Below, piece after piece: positions 24,901-33,796 of a DNA stretch of 36,152 nt (position 1 is its first letter; the number at the start of each line of letters is the position of its first letter). The notes beneath the pieces were generated by a model that was not told the origin of the DNA, did not search any database, and saw only the letters and a list, made by a program, of their open reading frames with translations. A program made the translations under genes and the position numbers. The stretch is taken from positions 1-36,152 of the forward strand of contig CANFHX010000027.1 in NCBI GenBank assembly GCA_947446865.1. The letters run 5' to 3'. This stretch comes from Flavobacteriaceae bacterium (GTDB taxonomy: Bacteria; Bacteroidota; Bacteroidia; Flavobacteriales; Flavobacteriaceae).

Positions 24901-27900
24901 GTGGAAATTTTGTAGATCCAGGAGGAATTGCAGGAAACTACGGAAATAACATTGTTGCATCTACTACAACAATAACTCCAGTTACACCAGGTGATCAAGT
25001 AACAGTTACATTTACAGCATTTAATACACAATTAAATACAGATATATTACAAGTATATGATGGAGTAGGAACTTCTGGAACTCTATTGGCAACCTATTCT
25101 GGACCAATTATTCCACAACCTATTACTTCCTCGTCTCCAGATGGAGCATTAACATTTGTTTTTAACTCTAATGGAAGTACAGTAGCTTCAGGATGGTTAG
25201 CAAGTGTTACTTGTGCACCAGCTCCGCCTTGTCAAAAACCAATAGTATTAAATATCCCTCCAGTAACTGTATTGTATAATTCAGTTTTAGTAGCATGGAC
25301 ACAACCTGCAAATCCAGGAGGTTCTTTTGCTTCAGCTTGGGAAGTAATAGCTTTGCCATGTGGTTCAATAGCACCTTCTGCTTCTGCAACAGGAGTTATT
25401 ACTGCAGCAACTAACCCATTTACAGTAACAGGTTTAATACCTTTAACTTGTTATGATTTTTATGTAAGAGCAGTTTGTGATGCTACTACTTCTAGTTCTT
25501 GGTCAGGACCCGTTACTGCAACAACTCCAATTGCGCCACCAATATGTGGTGGTAATTTTGTAGATCCAGGAGGAATTGCAGGAAACTACGGTAATAATAT
25601 TACTGCTCTTAATGGTGGAACTACAATAATAAATCCAGTTAATCCTGGTGATCAAGTAACAGTAACATTTACTGCCTTTAATACACAATTAAACACCGAT
25701 ATATTACAAGTATACGATGGTATTGGAACTTCAGGAACTCTATTAGCAACTTATTCAGGTACTACAATTCCTCAACCAATTACATCCTCCTCTCCAAACG
25801 GAGCTTTAACTTTTGTATTTACTACTAATGGTACTACAGTTGCTTCAGGTTGGTTGGCAAGTGTTACTTGTGCTCCTGCACCACCTTGTCAGAAACCAAT
25901 AGTTTTAACTACACCGTCTGCAACAGTATTATATAATTCCATTTCATTAGGCTGGACGCAACCTGCAAATCCAGGAGGATCTATAGCTTCCGCATGGGAA
26001 GTAATTGCTTTACCATGTGGGTCACCAGCACCATCTGCAACCGCAACAGGTGTTATTACTGCAGCAACTAATCCAATAACAATTTCAGGTTTAAATTCTG
26101 CAACTTGTTATGACTTTTATGTAAGAGCAGTATGTGACTTAACAAGTTCTAGTTCTTGGGCAGGTCCAAAAACAACTAGCACCGCAACATGTTCTGTTCC
26201 AACGTTGGTTTTAAGTGGATCTAACTCTTCAACTACTGCTTCGGTTTCTTGGACTGAAACAGGAAGCGCTACACAATGGGAAATTCTTTATTTACCTCAA
26301 GGATCTCCAGCTCCAGGGCCAGGTTCCACCGGAACAATAGTGAATACAAATCCTACTACCATTTCTGGACTAAGTGTTGGATTATTTTATGATGTTTATG
26401 TTAGATCTATTTGTACAACTAACAGCGAAAGTGGATGGTCAGTTCCTTCTAACTTATATGTTAACCCTCCATTACCAGAATGTGCTGGAGTAAATTTAAA
26501 TTTAACAACTACTAGTCCTGGTCAATTAGATATTTGTCCGGATAACAACTGCGTGAATTTGGCAGCTACCTATACCGATTCTCATGATACTAGTTCTTAT
26601 GATGTGTTTTCAGCACCTTATATGCCAGCATTTCCTTTTACAGGTGGAACACAAGTATCTGTAAATATAGATGACGTTTGGTCTGGGGATTTACCAATTC
26701 CATTTAAATTCTGTTTTTATGGCGTGCCTTATAATGCCTTAAATATTGGTTCTAATGGAGTAGTAACGTTCAATACTCATGCTGCAGGATCAAATTGTCC
26801 TTGGGCATATACAGCTCAAATACCAAGCACTACCTTTCCAATTTTAAATGCTATTTATGCACCGTATCAAGATACTAATCCTAGTATTTTAACTCTGCCT
26901 GCAATACCAAATATTAATTACCAAGTTTTAGGTATAGCTCCTTGTAGAGTATTTGTAATTAATTTTAGTAAAGAGGCACAATTTAGTTGTGCAAATAGTG
27001 TTGGACTTCAAACGAGTCAATTGGTTCTATATGAAACTTCAAATGTTATTGACATTTATGTTCAAGATAGAACTGCATGTACAACATGGAACTCAGGAAG
27101 TGGCGTTATCGGAATTCAAAATGCAGCAGGAACAAATGCTGTTGTCCCTCCAGGAAGAAATACAGGAACTTGGGAAGCACATAATGAAGCTTGGAGATTT
27201 TTACCAAGTGGAAATTCAAATGTTACGTTTCAATGGCTTCAAAATGGAGCACCTTATACTCCAAATTTAAATGCTAACGTGTGTATTACACAAGATACTA
27301 ATATGACCGCACAAGCAACTTATACTGCTTGTGATGGAACTCATGTTATTAAATCAGAAAATGTATTGTTACACCTATTAACACCTGTAACACCAACATT
27401 TACACAAATTCAACCATTATGTCAAGGAGTTACTGCGCCAATTTTGCCAACAACTTCTACCAATACTATTGGTATAACTGGAGTTTGGTCTCCAGCAACA
27501 ATAAATACTTCAGCAACAGGAACTGTAACATATACATTTACACCTACAGCTGGACAGTGTTCGGTACCAACAACAATGAACGTGACGGTAACTAATAGTA
27601 TTACACCAATATTTACTACTCCTGCTCCAATTTGTTCTGGAACGCCGGCACCAGTGCTTCCTACTTCTTCTAGTAATGTGCCTCCAATAACAGGGGTTTG
27701 GTCTCCAGCAATAGTAAGTAATACTGCCTCTGGAACTTATACTTTTACACCAGATCCTGGACAATGTGCTATTTCTACTACGCTAGATGTTACGGTTAAT
27801 AGTAGCTGTGCTTTGGGTAGTAATGCAAGTGCCGTATGGTTAACCAATTGTGCAACTTCTAATTTCTTTAACACTATAGGTTCTGGAACCGATATTATCG

Positions 27901-30900
27901 GACCAATTGGAAATGTGTTTACTAACTCAAATTTAGGAACCTATGTTCAAAACTCTAATACCTTTATATTAAGAGGTGCAGAAGTAAAAACATTCAAATC
28001 TCCTACAGCTAATGTTTGTAGTGCTCGTTTAAACTATAGAGTTTATCCTGCTGCTACAACACCAGGTGCTTTCCAAATAATGGATTTACCTTTGTTTGAC
28101 AGTTGTACAGGAAGTACCTACCCAACGGGAGGCCCATGTTTGACTGGAGATCAAAAATGGCAAAGAGTAGTTGCAAATGGAACTACTACACCATACTCTC
28201 CGGTAAATTTAACAACTTACGCTCCAGGAAATTATGTTTTACAAGTATATTATGATATTTCAGGAAGCGCATCAAGCACAACCGGATGTAATCAAAATAT
28301 ATTAATTGATAATAATGGAGCCTATTTTACCGCTACCTTTACTATTCAAGCGCAACCAGTTTATGTAAGTACCAACCCTACTACTTGTGGTGGAACAAAT
28401 GGTACTATTACAATATCTGGTATGGCTCCAAGTACTACTTATGGGGTATCTTACCAACAAGGATCTACTGCTATTGGTCCATTAAATTTAACTTCGGATA
28501 ATTCTGGAGTAATAGTAATTAACGGATTAAATGCAGCAACTTATTCTAATTTTTCTATAACATTAAATGGTTGTATATATCCATATGCTACTCCAATTGT
28601 TTTAGTTGACCCTATTAAACCAACAGTTTTAGTAAATAGTCCTACGGTTTGTGCTAATCAAACTGCAACTGTAACTGCTACACCAGGTGCTACTGGAAAT
28701 TACAGTTATGCTTGGACTGTTCCAGTAGGAGCAACCCCTCCTGGGAACGTTGCTACTTTTACAGCTACAATTGCTGGAGTATATAGTGTTATTATTACAA
28801 ATAATGTTACTGCTTGTTCAAGTACAAGTGCTTCAGGAACGGTGACTTTTAATGCTCTACCAACGGTAACAGTTAATAGTCCTACCGCATGTCAAGGGCA
28901 ACCTGCAATCGTAACAGCTACGCCATCACCTACCGCAACTTATTCTTATGTTTGGACATATCCGGTTGGGGCAACCAATCCAGGAAACGTCTCAACTTTC
29001 AATGCTACCGTAAGTGGAATATATTCAGTAATTGCTACTAATACTGTTACAGGATGTTCTAGTATTAGTGTATCCTCTACCGTATCTATCAATCCTGTGC
29101 CAGTTGTAACTGTAAATAGTCCAACTATTTGTGGAGGAATAGCAACAGTTACCGCTACTGTCACTACCCCTGGTATTTATACTTATACATGGACGGTTCC
29201 TGCCGGAGTAACTAACCCTGGAAATGTAGCTAGTTTTACAACTACCGTTTCTGGACTTTATACTGTTGTAGTAAATAATGTTAGTAGTTTATGTAATACA
29301 GGTTTTGATAATCCTATTGGGGTTCCAACTGGTGGATCATTATTTGTTAATCAATCTGTTTTCCCATGTTGGAGAACAACTGCATCTGATGGAATGATTG
29401 AAGTTTGGTCTTCAGGTAATGAATCCACACCATCTTATTCTGGAACTCAATTTATTGAATTAAATGCAAATCTAGTTTCTACTCTTTACCAAGATATTAG
29501 TGTTTTACCAGGTTCAACTGTAAATATTTCGTTTGCTCATAGAGGGCGTTTCAGCGGAACAGATGTAATGCGAGTAGAAATAGGGCCTATCGGTGGACCT
29601 TATGTTAGTTTGGGACAATTCTCCGCTACTCCTGCTGCTTGGGTTTATAGTACTGTTCCATATACTTTCCCAACTAATAGTAATTTTAATTATTCACTTC
29701 GTTTTGTATCCGTAAGCGCTGGAACATCCGATTTATCAGTTGGTAATTTTATAGATGCTATTTCAATGACAACGGCTAACTGCCCTGCAACTGCATCTGG
29801 TACGGTGACTATTAATACTATAGTAACACCAACCTTTACAGCTATTGCACCAATGTGTTCCGGTTCAATTGCACCATTGTTGCCAACCACTTCACTAAAT
29901 TCAATTGTTGGAGTTTGGTCACCTGCTGTTATAAATACAACTGTTGCAGGAACTACTCCGTATACATTCACGCCTAACGCAGGACAATGTGCGGACCCAT
30001 TAACAATCAATGTAACTATTAATTCAGTTCCAGATCCAACTGTTGTAGTAATAACTCAACCTTCTTGTGCAACACCAACAGGAACTATACAAGTTACTTC
30101 GCCTATTTCAAGTCCAGGAACATTATTGCCTACGGATTTATTTATATCTGAAGCAACTGATTCAAATTCTGGATCTTTATCTTATGTTGAGTTATACAAT
30201 GGAACAGGTGCTTCGATTAATTTATCGAATTATTCTATAAAAACCGCTAATAATGGTGGAGCATACGGATTTACATTACCATTAAGTAATGTTACTATTG
30301 CTTCCGGATCAACTTATGTTGTAGCTTTAGGAACAGGAGGATCAAGTGTATGTACTACAATACCTGGTGGCGATGGTTCTTTAGGAGCACAAAGTAGTGG
30401 TTCAGGATCGGTTAACTTCTCAGCTGGTGGAAATGATCATTATGGTCTATTTAGTGGAACAACTCTTATAGATAGTTGGGGTATTTTTGGAGATGGTAAT
30501 TGGGCTCCAACTAGTATTGGTACTGAAGGTGCTGATTTTAGAAGAAAAAATACTATTTCTCCTCTACCAAATGCTACATATAATAATAACGATTGGGATG
30601 TATTAGATTATGCAGGAAGTCAAATTTGTGCTAACAATGATTATTCTAATATTGGATTATATACTCTAAACACAACAGCTACCAACTATCAATATAGTGT
30701 AGATGGAGGTCCTTACCAATCTAGTCCGATTTTTAGCGGATTAACTCCTGGTGTGCATACCATTACTGTTCAAGATGTACTAACTGGATGTATTTCAATA
30801 ACAGTAAATGTTACTTTAACATCGCCTATACTTAATCCTTCGGTAAGTACATTTAGTTATACTTCACCTGTTTGTATAGATGTAGCTTCAACATTAACTC

Positions 30901-32822
30901 CAGATACTTCTGCTGTAGGATTTACAACAGGAGGAACTTATACGTTAACTTCTGGAACTGGTTTAAGTGTAAATGCATCTACAGGTGTAGTTAATTTAGC
31001 AACTGCTTTACCAGGAACTTACCAAATTACTTATGCAGTCCTTGCTAATCTAGCTTTATGTCAAGATGCAAGCTCTACTACTACTACTTTGGTGATAAAT
31101 CCAAAACCAACGGTGACTGTAAATAGCCCAACCGTTTGTTTAGGACAAAATGCTGTGGTAACTGCAACTTCAGGATCATCAGGAACTTACTCTTATGTAT
31201 GGACTGTTCCAACTGGTGCAACTGATCCAGGTAACGTAGCTACTTTTAATGCAACAGTTTCTGGTGTTTATAGTGTAGTTATAACTAACACTTTAACAGG
31301 ATGTACTAGTATTTCTGCATCAGGAACTGCTAATTTAAATTCTGTTCCAACTGTTACGGTTAATAGTCCAACTGTTTGCGCTGGAACAAATGCGGTAGTT
31401 ACAGCTACTCCAGGAGTTGCAGGAACTTATACTTATACTTGGACTGTGCCAACTGGAGCAGCTAACCCAGGAAATGTCGCTTCGTTTACTGCTACTGTTT
31501 CTGGAACCTATACTGTTTCCATATCTTCTGGCGCGGGTTGTACGAGTACCATTGCAACTAGCACCGTAACAATTAACGCTAAACCTACTGTTACAGTAAA
31601 TAGTCCAACCGTTTGTGCTGGACAAAATGCAACTGTTACAGCTACCCCAGGAACAACAAGTACTTATACTTATGTATGGACAGTGCCAGCTGGAGCAATT
31701 AATCCAGGAAATGTTTCTACATTTAATGCAACAGTTTCAGGAATATATACCGTTATTATTACAAATACATTAACTGGATGTATTAGTGTTTCTGCATCAA
31801 GTACTGTCACTATTAATCCTATACCAACTGTTACGGTTACTAGTCCAACTGTTTGTGCTGGGATAAATGCTGTAGTTACAGCTACCCCAGGGGTTGCAGG
31901 AACTTATACCTATACATGGATAGTACCAACTGGAACAACTAACCCAGGGAATGTAGCTTCATTTACTGCAACAGTATCAGGAAACTATACTGTAACGATT
32001 ACATCTGCTGCAGGATGTACAAGTTTACCTGCTTCTAGTACAGTAATTATTAATTTACTTCCTGTTGTTTCTGTTTCTAATGCTACTATTTGTCAAGGTG
32101 CCACTGCAACTATAAATGCAACGCCATCTACTACAGGAAACTATACTTATGCTTGGTCTGGCCCTGTTGGATCTAACCCGGGAACTTCTGCAACAGTTAC
32201 TACAACAATAGCAGGAACTTATTCTGTGGTTATTACCAATACAGTTACAGGTTGTGTTAGCACAAGTGCTTCTGGAACGGTTACTTTTAGTCCTGCATTT
32301 GATTTTACTCTTTTCGGTGAATGTGTTGACAATAAATTCACTTTAGAAGTAATTCCTTCTGGAAACTCATTTGATTTGAATTCTGCAACTTTTAATTGGT
32401 CTTTAAATACAAATAACATTGGTTCTAATGCTACATTTGATGCTACCACTTATATTGGAGGACTAACACCTCCTGCTTCATTGCCTCTAACTTTCTATGC
32501 GACTGTAACAGTTAACTCTTGTGTTCAAACACATAGTATATTAGTAGATAGAGTTTATTGTGACATCCAAAAAGGTATATCTCCAAATAATGACAATTTA
32601 AATGACTTCTTCGATTTACGATTGATGAATGTGCAACAATTGGAAATCTTTAATAGATACGGAACGAAAGTTTATACTAAAATGGATTATACAAACGAAT
32701 GGATTGGACAATCTAATACAGGAAATGAACTTCCTGACGGTACCTATTACTATGTGATTGATTTTAAAAACAATCAACCTAGCACTACAGGATGGATTTA
32801 TATAAACAGAGATTCTAAATAA
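21963..32822 (+). CDS. Giant multidomain adhesin-like protein with T9SS type B sorting domain
   Basis: A 3619-residue exported protein, predicted to be on the cell surface. Domains in order: signal peptide MRKITFLLFALLFSFVGYSQ; choice-of-anchor J-like domain (21-220); FN3 (221-315); PPC-like domain (317-454); FN3 (455-550); four CUB+FN3 modules (551-1409); FN3 (1410-1505); a large beta domain with DVWSGDLPIPFKFCFYG (1507-1805); two TFTPxxGQC repeats (about 1808-1945); an unassigned domain (1948-2130); a SprB-like segment (2131-2215); Ig-like block A (2220-2445) with a DUF642-like insert (2446-2606); a third TFTP repeat; a SprB-like repeat split by a lamin-tail domain (about 2697-2955); Ig-like block B (3049-3445); and a CHU_C-type T9SS sorting domain (3533-3619). 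The roles of SprB and similar adhesins suggest surface binding or gliding. The start is the ATG at 21963, not the upstream GTG. It leads a three-gene unit with sprF-like and porE-like genes. Confidence 0.88.
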   Translation: MRKITFLLFALLFSFVGYSQFPTPGTEGFENTTGPALATPIATSPWNLGTGATGNQWAVFDNGVPVPAAGQIRWNRTITNVYTGAGGTQSAFINRKQIGAGNTSADYLATPLVTVPSNGQLLFYTRTGFNNTNAVNYLIKVNTIATAASQTTIANYTNTVQTWNETTIAAVYNVYELKTVDLSAYAGQQVYIAFVKEYTQPTGTLAGNSWYIDEVKLVQQCIAPTSASLTATNITTTSATLSWSANSNTSWEIEIVNTSAGGLPTGAGTTYNGALPYNATGLIPATGYAYYVRSKCSNSDSVWVGPFNFTTLTPGLTCPTAIIIPPALPYTTSDTTANYADTYDVTQPALCAGTATNYMTGNDVFYTFTAATTGAVSITMTPGSPTATNSGIFVYQGCTNVGITCLAGVANATAGVRNIPSLNVTAGQTYIIVLSSTSATQTYPYTLLIQQLNCAQPTALAVPAVTPTGAQLSWTSPAATSWQYTVQPAGGTVPIVPGTTTASSTNTMVTGLNPDTAYQYWVRADCDGGGTTFSAWAGPFLFTTAVAPPVCGGQFVDDGGQLGNYPNNSTNVINTICPTAGNQVTVTFTAFNTELNNDTLKVYDGNSITGTLLATYSGTTIPGPITSSSPDGCLTFVFNSNGTIPSSGWVANVTCAPAPGCQKPILLNIPFGTVVYDSVTLAWTQPANPDGTSPSAWDIIALPCGSPAPTAGTPADIMVFENPYVFSGLSPLTCYDFYIRTVCENNSDWVGPVTATTPIAPPICGGNFVDTGGPTGNYANNANYSSTICPTNVGDQVTVTFTAFNTQLNTDILKVYDGSGTTGTLLGTYSGPTLPPVITSSSPDGCLTFVFTSNATTIASGWLANVTCAPAPPCQKPILLNTPAATVLYNSVSLAWTQPANPDTSIASAWEVIALPCGSPAPSATAAGVITAATNPFTVTGLTPLTCYDFYVRAVCDATHSSSWTGPVSATTPIAPPICGGNFVDPGGIAGNYGNNIVASTTTITPVTPGDQVTVTFTAFNTQLNTDILQVYDGVGTSGTLLATYSGPIIPQPITSSSPDGALTFVFNSNGSTVASGWLASVTCAPAPPCQKPIVLNIPPVTVLYNSVLVAWTQPANPGGSFASAWEVIALPCGSIAPSASATGVITAATNPFTVTGLIPLTCYDFYVRAVCDATTSSSWSGPVTATTPIAPPICGGNFVDPGGIAGNYGNNITALNGGTTIINPVNPGDQVTVTFTAFNTQLNTDILQVYDGIGTSGTLLATYSGTTIPQPITSSSPNGALTFVFTTNGTTVASGWLASVTCAPAPPCQKPIVLTTPSATVLYNSISLGWTQPANPGGSIASAWEVIALPCGSPAPSATATGVITAATNPITISGLNSATCYDFYVRAVCDLTSSSSWAGPKTTSTATCSVPTLVLSGSNSSTTASVSWTETGSATQWEILYLPQGSPAPGPGSTGTIVNTNPTTISGLSVGLFYDVYVRSICTTNSESGWSVPSNLYVNPPLPECAGVNLNLTTTSPGQLDICPDNNCVNLAATYTDSHDTSSYDVFSAPYMPAFPFTGGTQVSVNIDDVWSGDLPIPFKFCFYGVPYNALNIGSNGVVTFNTHAAGSNCPWAYTAQIPSTTFPILNAIYAPYQDTNPSILTLPAIPNINYQVLGIAPCRVFVINFSKEAQFSCANSVGLQTSQLVLYETSNVIDIYVQDRTACTTWNSGSGVIGIQNAAGTNAVVPPGRNTGTWEAHNEAWRFLPSGNSNVTFQWLQNGAPYTPNLNANVCITQDTNMTAQATYTACDGTHVIKSENVLLHLLTPVTPTFTQIQPLCQGVTAPILPTTSTNTIGITGVWSPATINTSATGTVTYTFTPTAGQCSVPTTMNVTVTNSITPIFTTPAPICSGTPAPVLPTSSSNVPPITGVWSPAIVSNTASGTYTFTPDPGQCAISTTLDVTVNSSCALGSNASAVWLTNCATSNFFNTIGSGTDIIGPIGNVFTNSNLGTYVQNSNTFILRGAEVKTFKSPTANVCSARLNYRVYPAATTPGAFQIMDLPLFDSCTGSTYPTGGPCLTGDQKWQRVVANGTTTPYSPVNLTTYAPGNYVLQVYYDISGSASSTTGCNQNILIDNNGAYFTATFTIQAQPVYVSTNPTTCGGTNGTITISGMAPSTTYGVSYQQGSTAIGPLNLTSDNSGVIVINGLNAATYSNFSITLNGCIYPYATPIVLVDPIKPTVLVNSPTVCANQTATVTATPGATGNYSYAWTVPVGATPPGNVATFTATIAGVYSVIITNNVTACSSTSASGTVTFNALPTVTVNSPTACQGQPAIVTATPSPTATYSYVWTYPVGATNPGNVSTFNATVSGIYSVIATNTVTGCSSISVSSTVSINPVPVVTVNSPTICGGIATVTATVTTPGIYTYTWTVPAGVTNPGNVASFTTTVSGLYTVVVNNVSSLCNTGFDNPIGVPTGGSLFVNQSVFPCWRTTASDGMIEVWSSGNESTPSYSGTQFIELNANLVSTLYQDISVLPGSTVNISFAHRGRFSGTDVMRVEIGPIGGPYVSLGQFSATPAAWVYSTVPYTFPTNSNFNYSLRFVSVSAGTSDLSVGNFIDAISMTTANCPATASGTVTINTIVTPTFTAIAPMCSGSIAPLLPTTSLNSIVGVWSPAVINTTVAGTTPYTFTPNAGQCADPLTINVTINSVPDPTVVVITQPSCATPTGTIQVTSPISSPGTLLPTDLFISEATDSNSGSLSYVELYNGTGASINLSNYSIKTANNGGAYGFTLPLSNVTIASGSTYVVALGTGGSSVCTTIPGGDGSLGAQSSGSGSVNFSAGGNDHYGLFSGTTLIDSWGIFGDGNWAPTSIGTEGADFRRKNTISPLPNATYNNNDWDVLDYAGSQICANNDYSNIGLYTLNTTATNYQYSVDGGPYQSSPIFSGLTPGVHTITVQDVLTGCISITVNVTLTSPILNPSVSTFSYTSPVCIDVASTLTPDTSAVGFTTGGTYTLTSGTGLSVNASTGVVNLATALPGTYQITYAVLANLALCQDASSTTTTLVINPKPTVTVNSPTVCLGQNAVVTATSGSSGTYSYVWTVPTGATDPGNVATFNATVSGVYSVVITNTLTGCTSISASGTANLNSVPTVTVNSPTVCAGTNAVVTATPGVAGTYTYTWTVPTGAANPGNVASFTATVSGTYTVSISSGAGCTSTIATSTVTINAKPTVTVNSPTVCAGQNATVTATPGTTSTYTYVWTVPAGAINPGNVSTFNATVSGIYTVIITNTLTGCISVSASSTVTINPIPTVTVTSPTVCAGINAVVTATPGVAGTYTYTWIVPTGTTNPGNVASFTATVSGNYTVTITSAAGCTSLPASSTVIINLLPVVSVSNATICQGATATINATPSTTGNYTYAWSGPVGSNPGTSATVTTTIAGTYSVVITNTVTGCVSTSASGTVTFSPAFDFTLFGECVDNKFTLEVIPSGNSFDLNSATFNWSLNTNNIGSNATFDATTYIGGLTPPASLPLTFYATVTVNSCVQTHSILVDRVYCDIQKGISPNNDNLNDFFDLRLMNVQQLEIFNRYGTKVYTKMDYTNEWIGQSNTGNELPDGTYYYVIDFKNNQPSTTGWIYINRDSK
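23613..26189 (+). repeat. Four tandem CUB+FN3 modules within the adhesin gene
   Basis: Modules begin at the Cys codons 23613, 24252, 24897 and 25545 (residues 551, 764, 979, 1195), giving periods of 639, 645 and 648 bp. Each has a CUB-like half starting CGGNFVD, with VTVTFTAFNT, LxVYDG and ITSSSPDG, and an FN3-like half starting CQKPI, with AWTQPANP and TCYDFYVRAVC. Modules 3 and 4 are the most alike at DNA level, implying recent duplication. Confidence 0.9.
28620..29297 (+). repeat. Ig-like repeat block A (three units, third interrupted)
   Basis: Units start at 28620, 28860 and 29100 (240-bp period, 80 residues) and share PTVxVNSPTxC, the YxWTVPxGAxNPGNVxxF core and SGxYxVxxTN...C. The third unit breaks after its second Cys at 29294, and its last strand (CPATASGTVTIN) resumes at 29781 after a 161-residue foreign domain. 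Confidence 0.88.
29298..29780 (+). other. DUF642/choice-of-anchor-like domain nested in an Ig-like repeat
   Basis: In-frame segment encoding residues 2446-2606. It contains TGFDNP, NQSVFPCWRTTASDGMIEVW, GTQFIELNAN, LYQDISVLPGSTVNISFAHRGR and DAISM, a galactose-binding-like jelly-roll pattern. It separates the final strand of Ig-like unit 3 from the rest of that unit. Confidence 0.65.
30122..30640 (+). other. Lamin-tail-like domain nested in a SprB-type repeat
   Basis: In-frame segment encoding about residues 2721-2893. It contains DLFISEATDSNSG, YVELYNGTGASINLSNYSI, TIASGSTYVVALG and DSWGIFGDG, which fit the LTD family. On either side lie the two halves of a SprB-like repeat, ITQPSCATPTGTIQVTSP before and NYQYSVDGGPYQSSPIFSG after. 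Confidence 0.65.
31107..32297 (+). repeat. Ig-like repeat block B (five units, ABAB order)
   Basis: Units start at 31107, 31347, 31584, 31824 and 32061, with lengths alternating 240, 237, 240, 237 bp. Units 1 and 3 share VITNTLTGC and FNATVSG. Units 2 and 4 share ATPGVAGTYTYTW, FTATVSG and a shorter AGCTS end. The higher-order period is 477 bp. Each unit has two cysteines that could form a disulfide. Confidence 0.9.
32559..32819 (+). other. T9SS type B (CHU_C/gliding) C-terminal sorting domain
   Basis: Encodes residues 3533-3619: KGISPNNDNLNDFFDL, then VQQLEIFNRYGTKVY, WIGQSN, LPDGTYYYVIDF and GWIYINR. This is the type B signal used by SprB-class proteins, which are expected to need a PorP/SprF partner; one is encoded immediately downstream. 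Confidence 0.92.
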
Positions 32823-32835
32823 TTAGTAACGTAAA

Positions 32836-33777
32836 ATGAAAAATCTTCATAAAATGAAAAAAACATATTTCCTAATTGCGTTAGCATTATTGACCTTTGT
32901 CGATGTAAAAGCGCAACAAGATCCACAGTACACACAATACATGTACAACATGAGTATAATGAACCCGGCTTATGCGGGTTCTAAAGAAAACATGACTGGT
33001 GGTGTTCTTTACAGAAAACAATGGTTGGATATTGAAGGCGCTCCTACAACTGGAACTTTCTTTATAAACAGTCCCGTTGGTAAAAATGTTGGATTAGGTT
33101 TGTCTGCAATCAATGATAAAATTGGTCCTGTGGAAGAAACTAACCTTTATGCCGACTTCTCTTATACCTTAAATCTTGGTGGTGATCGTAGATTGGCATT
33201 TGGATTAAAAGGTGGAGGTACTTTTCATAAAGTAGGTCTATTCTCTCAAATTGGGGATGGCCATGTACCGGATTTAAATGACCCTGCGTTTCAACAAAAT
33301 TCAAGTAAATCCTTTTTAAACATGGGTTCCGGTTTCTTTTATTATACCAATAAATACTATGTTGCTGTATCTGTTCCAAATATGTTAAAATCTAGCTATC
33401 TTGATGTTAGCGGAAGACGTTTCGGAACTGAAACTCTACATTATTTTATTACTGGTGGTTATGTATTTGATATCAATCCTGATCTTAAATTCAAACCATC
33501 TACAATGATAAAATCTGCGCTTCATGCTCCTGTATCTATAGATTTATCTGCTAACTTCTTATTTAAAGATAAATTTGAAGTAGGTGGAACTTATAGATTA
33601 CAAGATTCTTTTGGTGCTATGGTAAATTATGCAGTAACTCCGGCTTTAAGAATTGGATATGCTTATGACCATATAGTTTCAGATTTAAATATTACAACAC
33701 CATCTTCTCATGAGATTATGATTTTGTTTAATTTGAATTTCCCGAAAAAAGTATCCCAATCCCCAAGATATTTCTAA
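32836..33777 (+). CDS. PorP/SprF-family T9SS outer-membrane protein
   Basis: A 313-residue outer-membrane barrel-type protein of the PorP/SprF family. After a signal peptide ending near VKAQ comes the family hallmark DPQYTQYMYNMSIMNPAYAGSKENMTGG (residues 28-55), then GNxG-type strands (PVGKNVGLGLSAINDKIGPV) and a last barrel strand FNLNFPKK. In Flavobacterium johnsoniae SprF is needed for SprB to reach the surface, and PorP-like proteins generally pair with type B cargo encoded next to them. It begins 13 bp after the giant adhesin stop. An internal ATG at 32854 (MKKTYFL) gives a more usual signal peptide and may be the actual start. Confidence 0.92.
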   Translation: MKNLHKMKKTYFLIALALLTFVDVKAQQDPQYTQYMYNMSIMNPAYAGSKENMTGGVLYRKQWLDIEGAPTTGTFFINSPVGKNVGLGLSAINDKIGPVEETNLYADFSYTLNLGGDRRLAFGLKGGGTFHKVGLFSQIGDGHVPDLNDPAFQQNSSKSFLNMGSGFFYYTNKYYVAVSVPNMLKSSYLDVSGRRFGTETLHYFITGGYVFDINPDLKFKPSTMIKSALHAPVSIDLSANFLFKDKFEVGGTYRLQDSFGAMVNYAVTPALRIGYAYDHIVSDLNITTPSSHEIMILFNLNFPKKVSQSPRYF

Positions 33778-33796
33778 CATAAACCTAAGCACACAA

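Noticed and set aside
28946..30010. Antisense open frames opposite the adhesin repeats (72 and 106 residues)
   Set aside because: They follow the repeat periodicity of the sense gene, have repeat-derived composition and show no family features.
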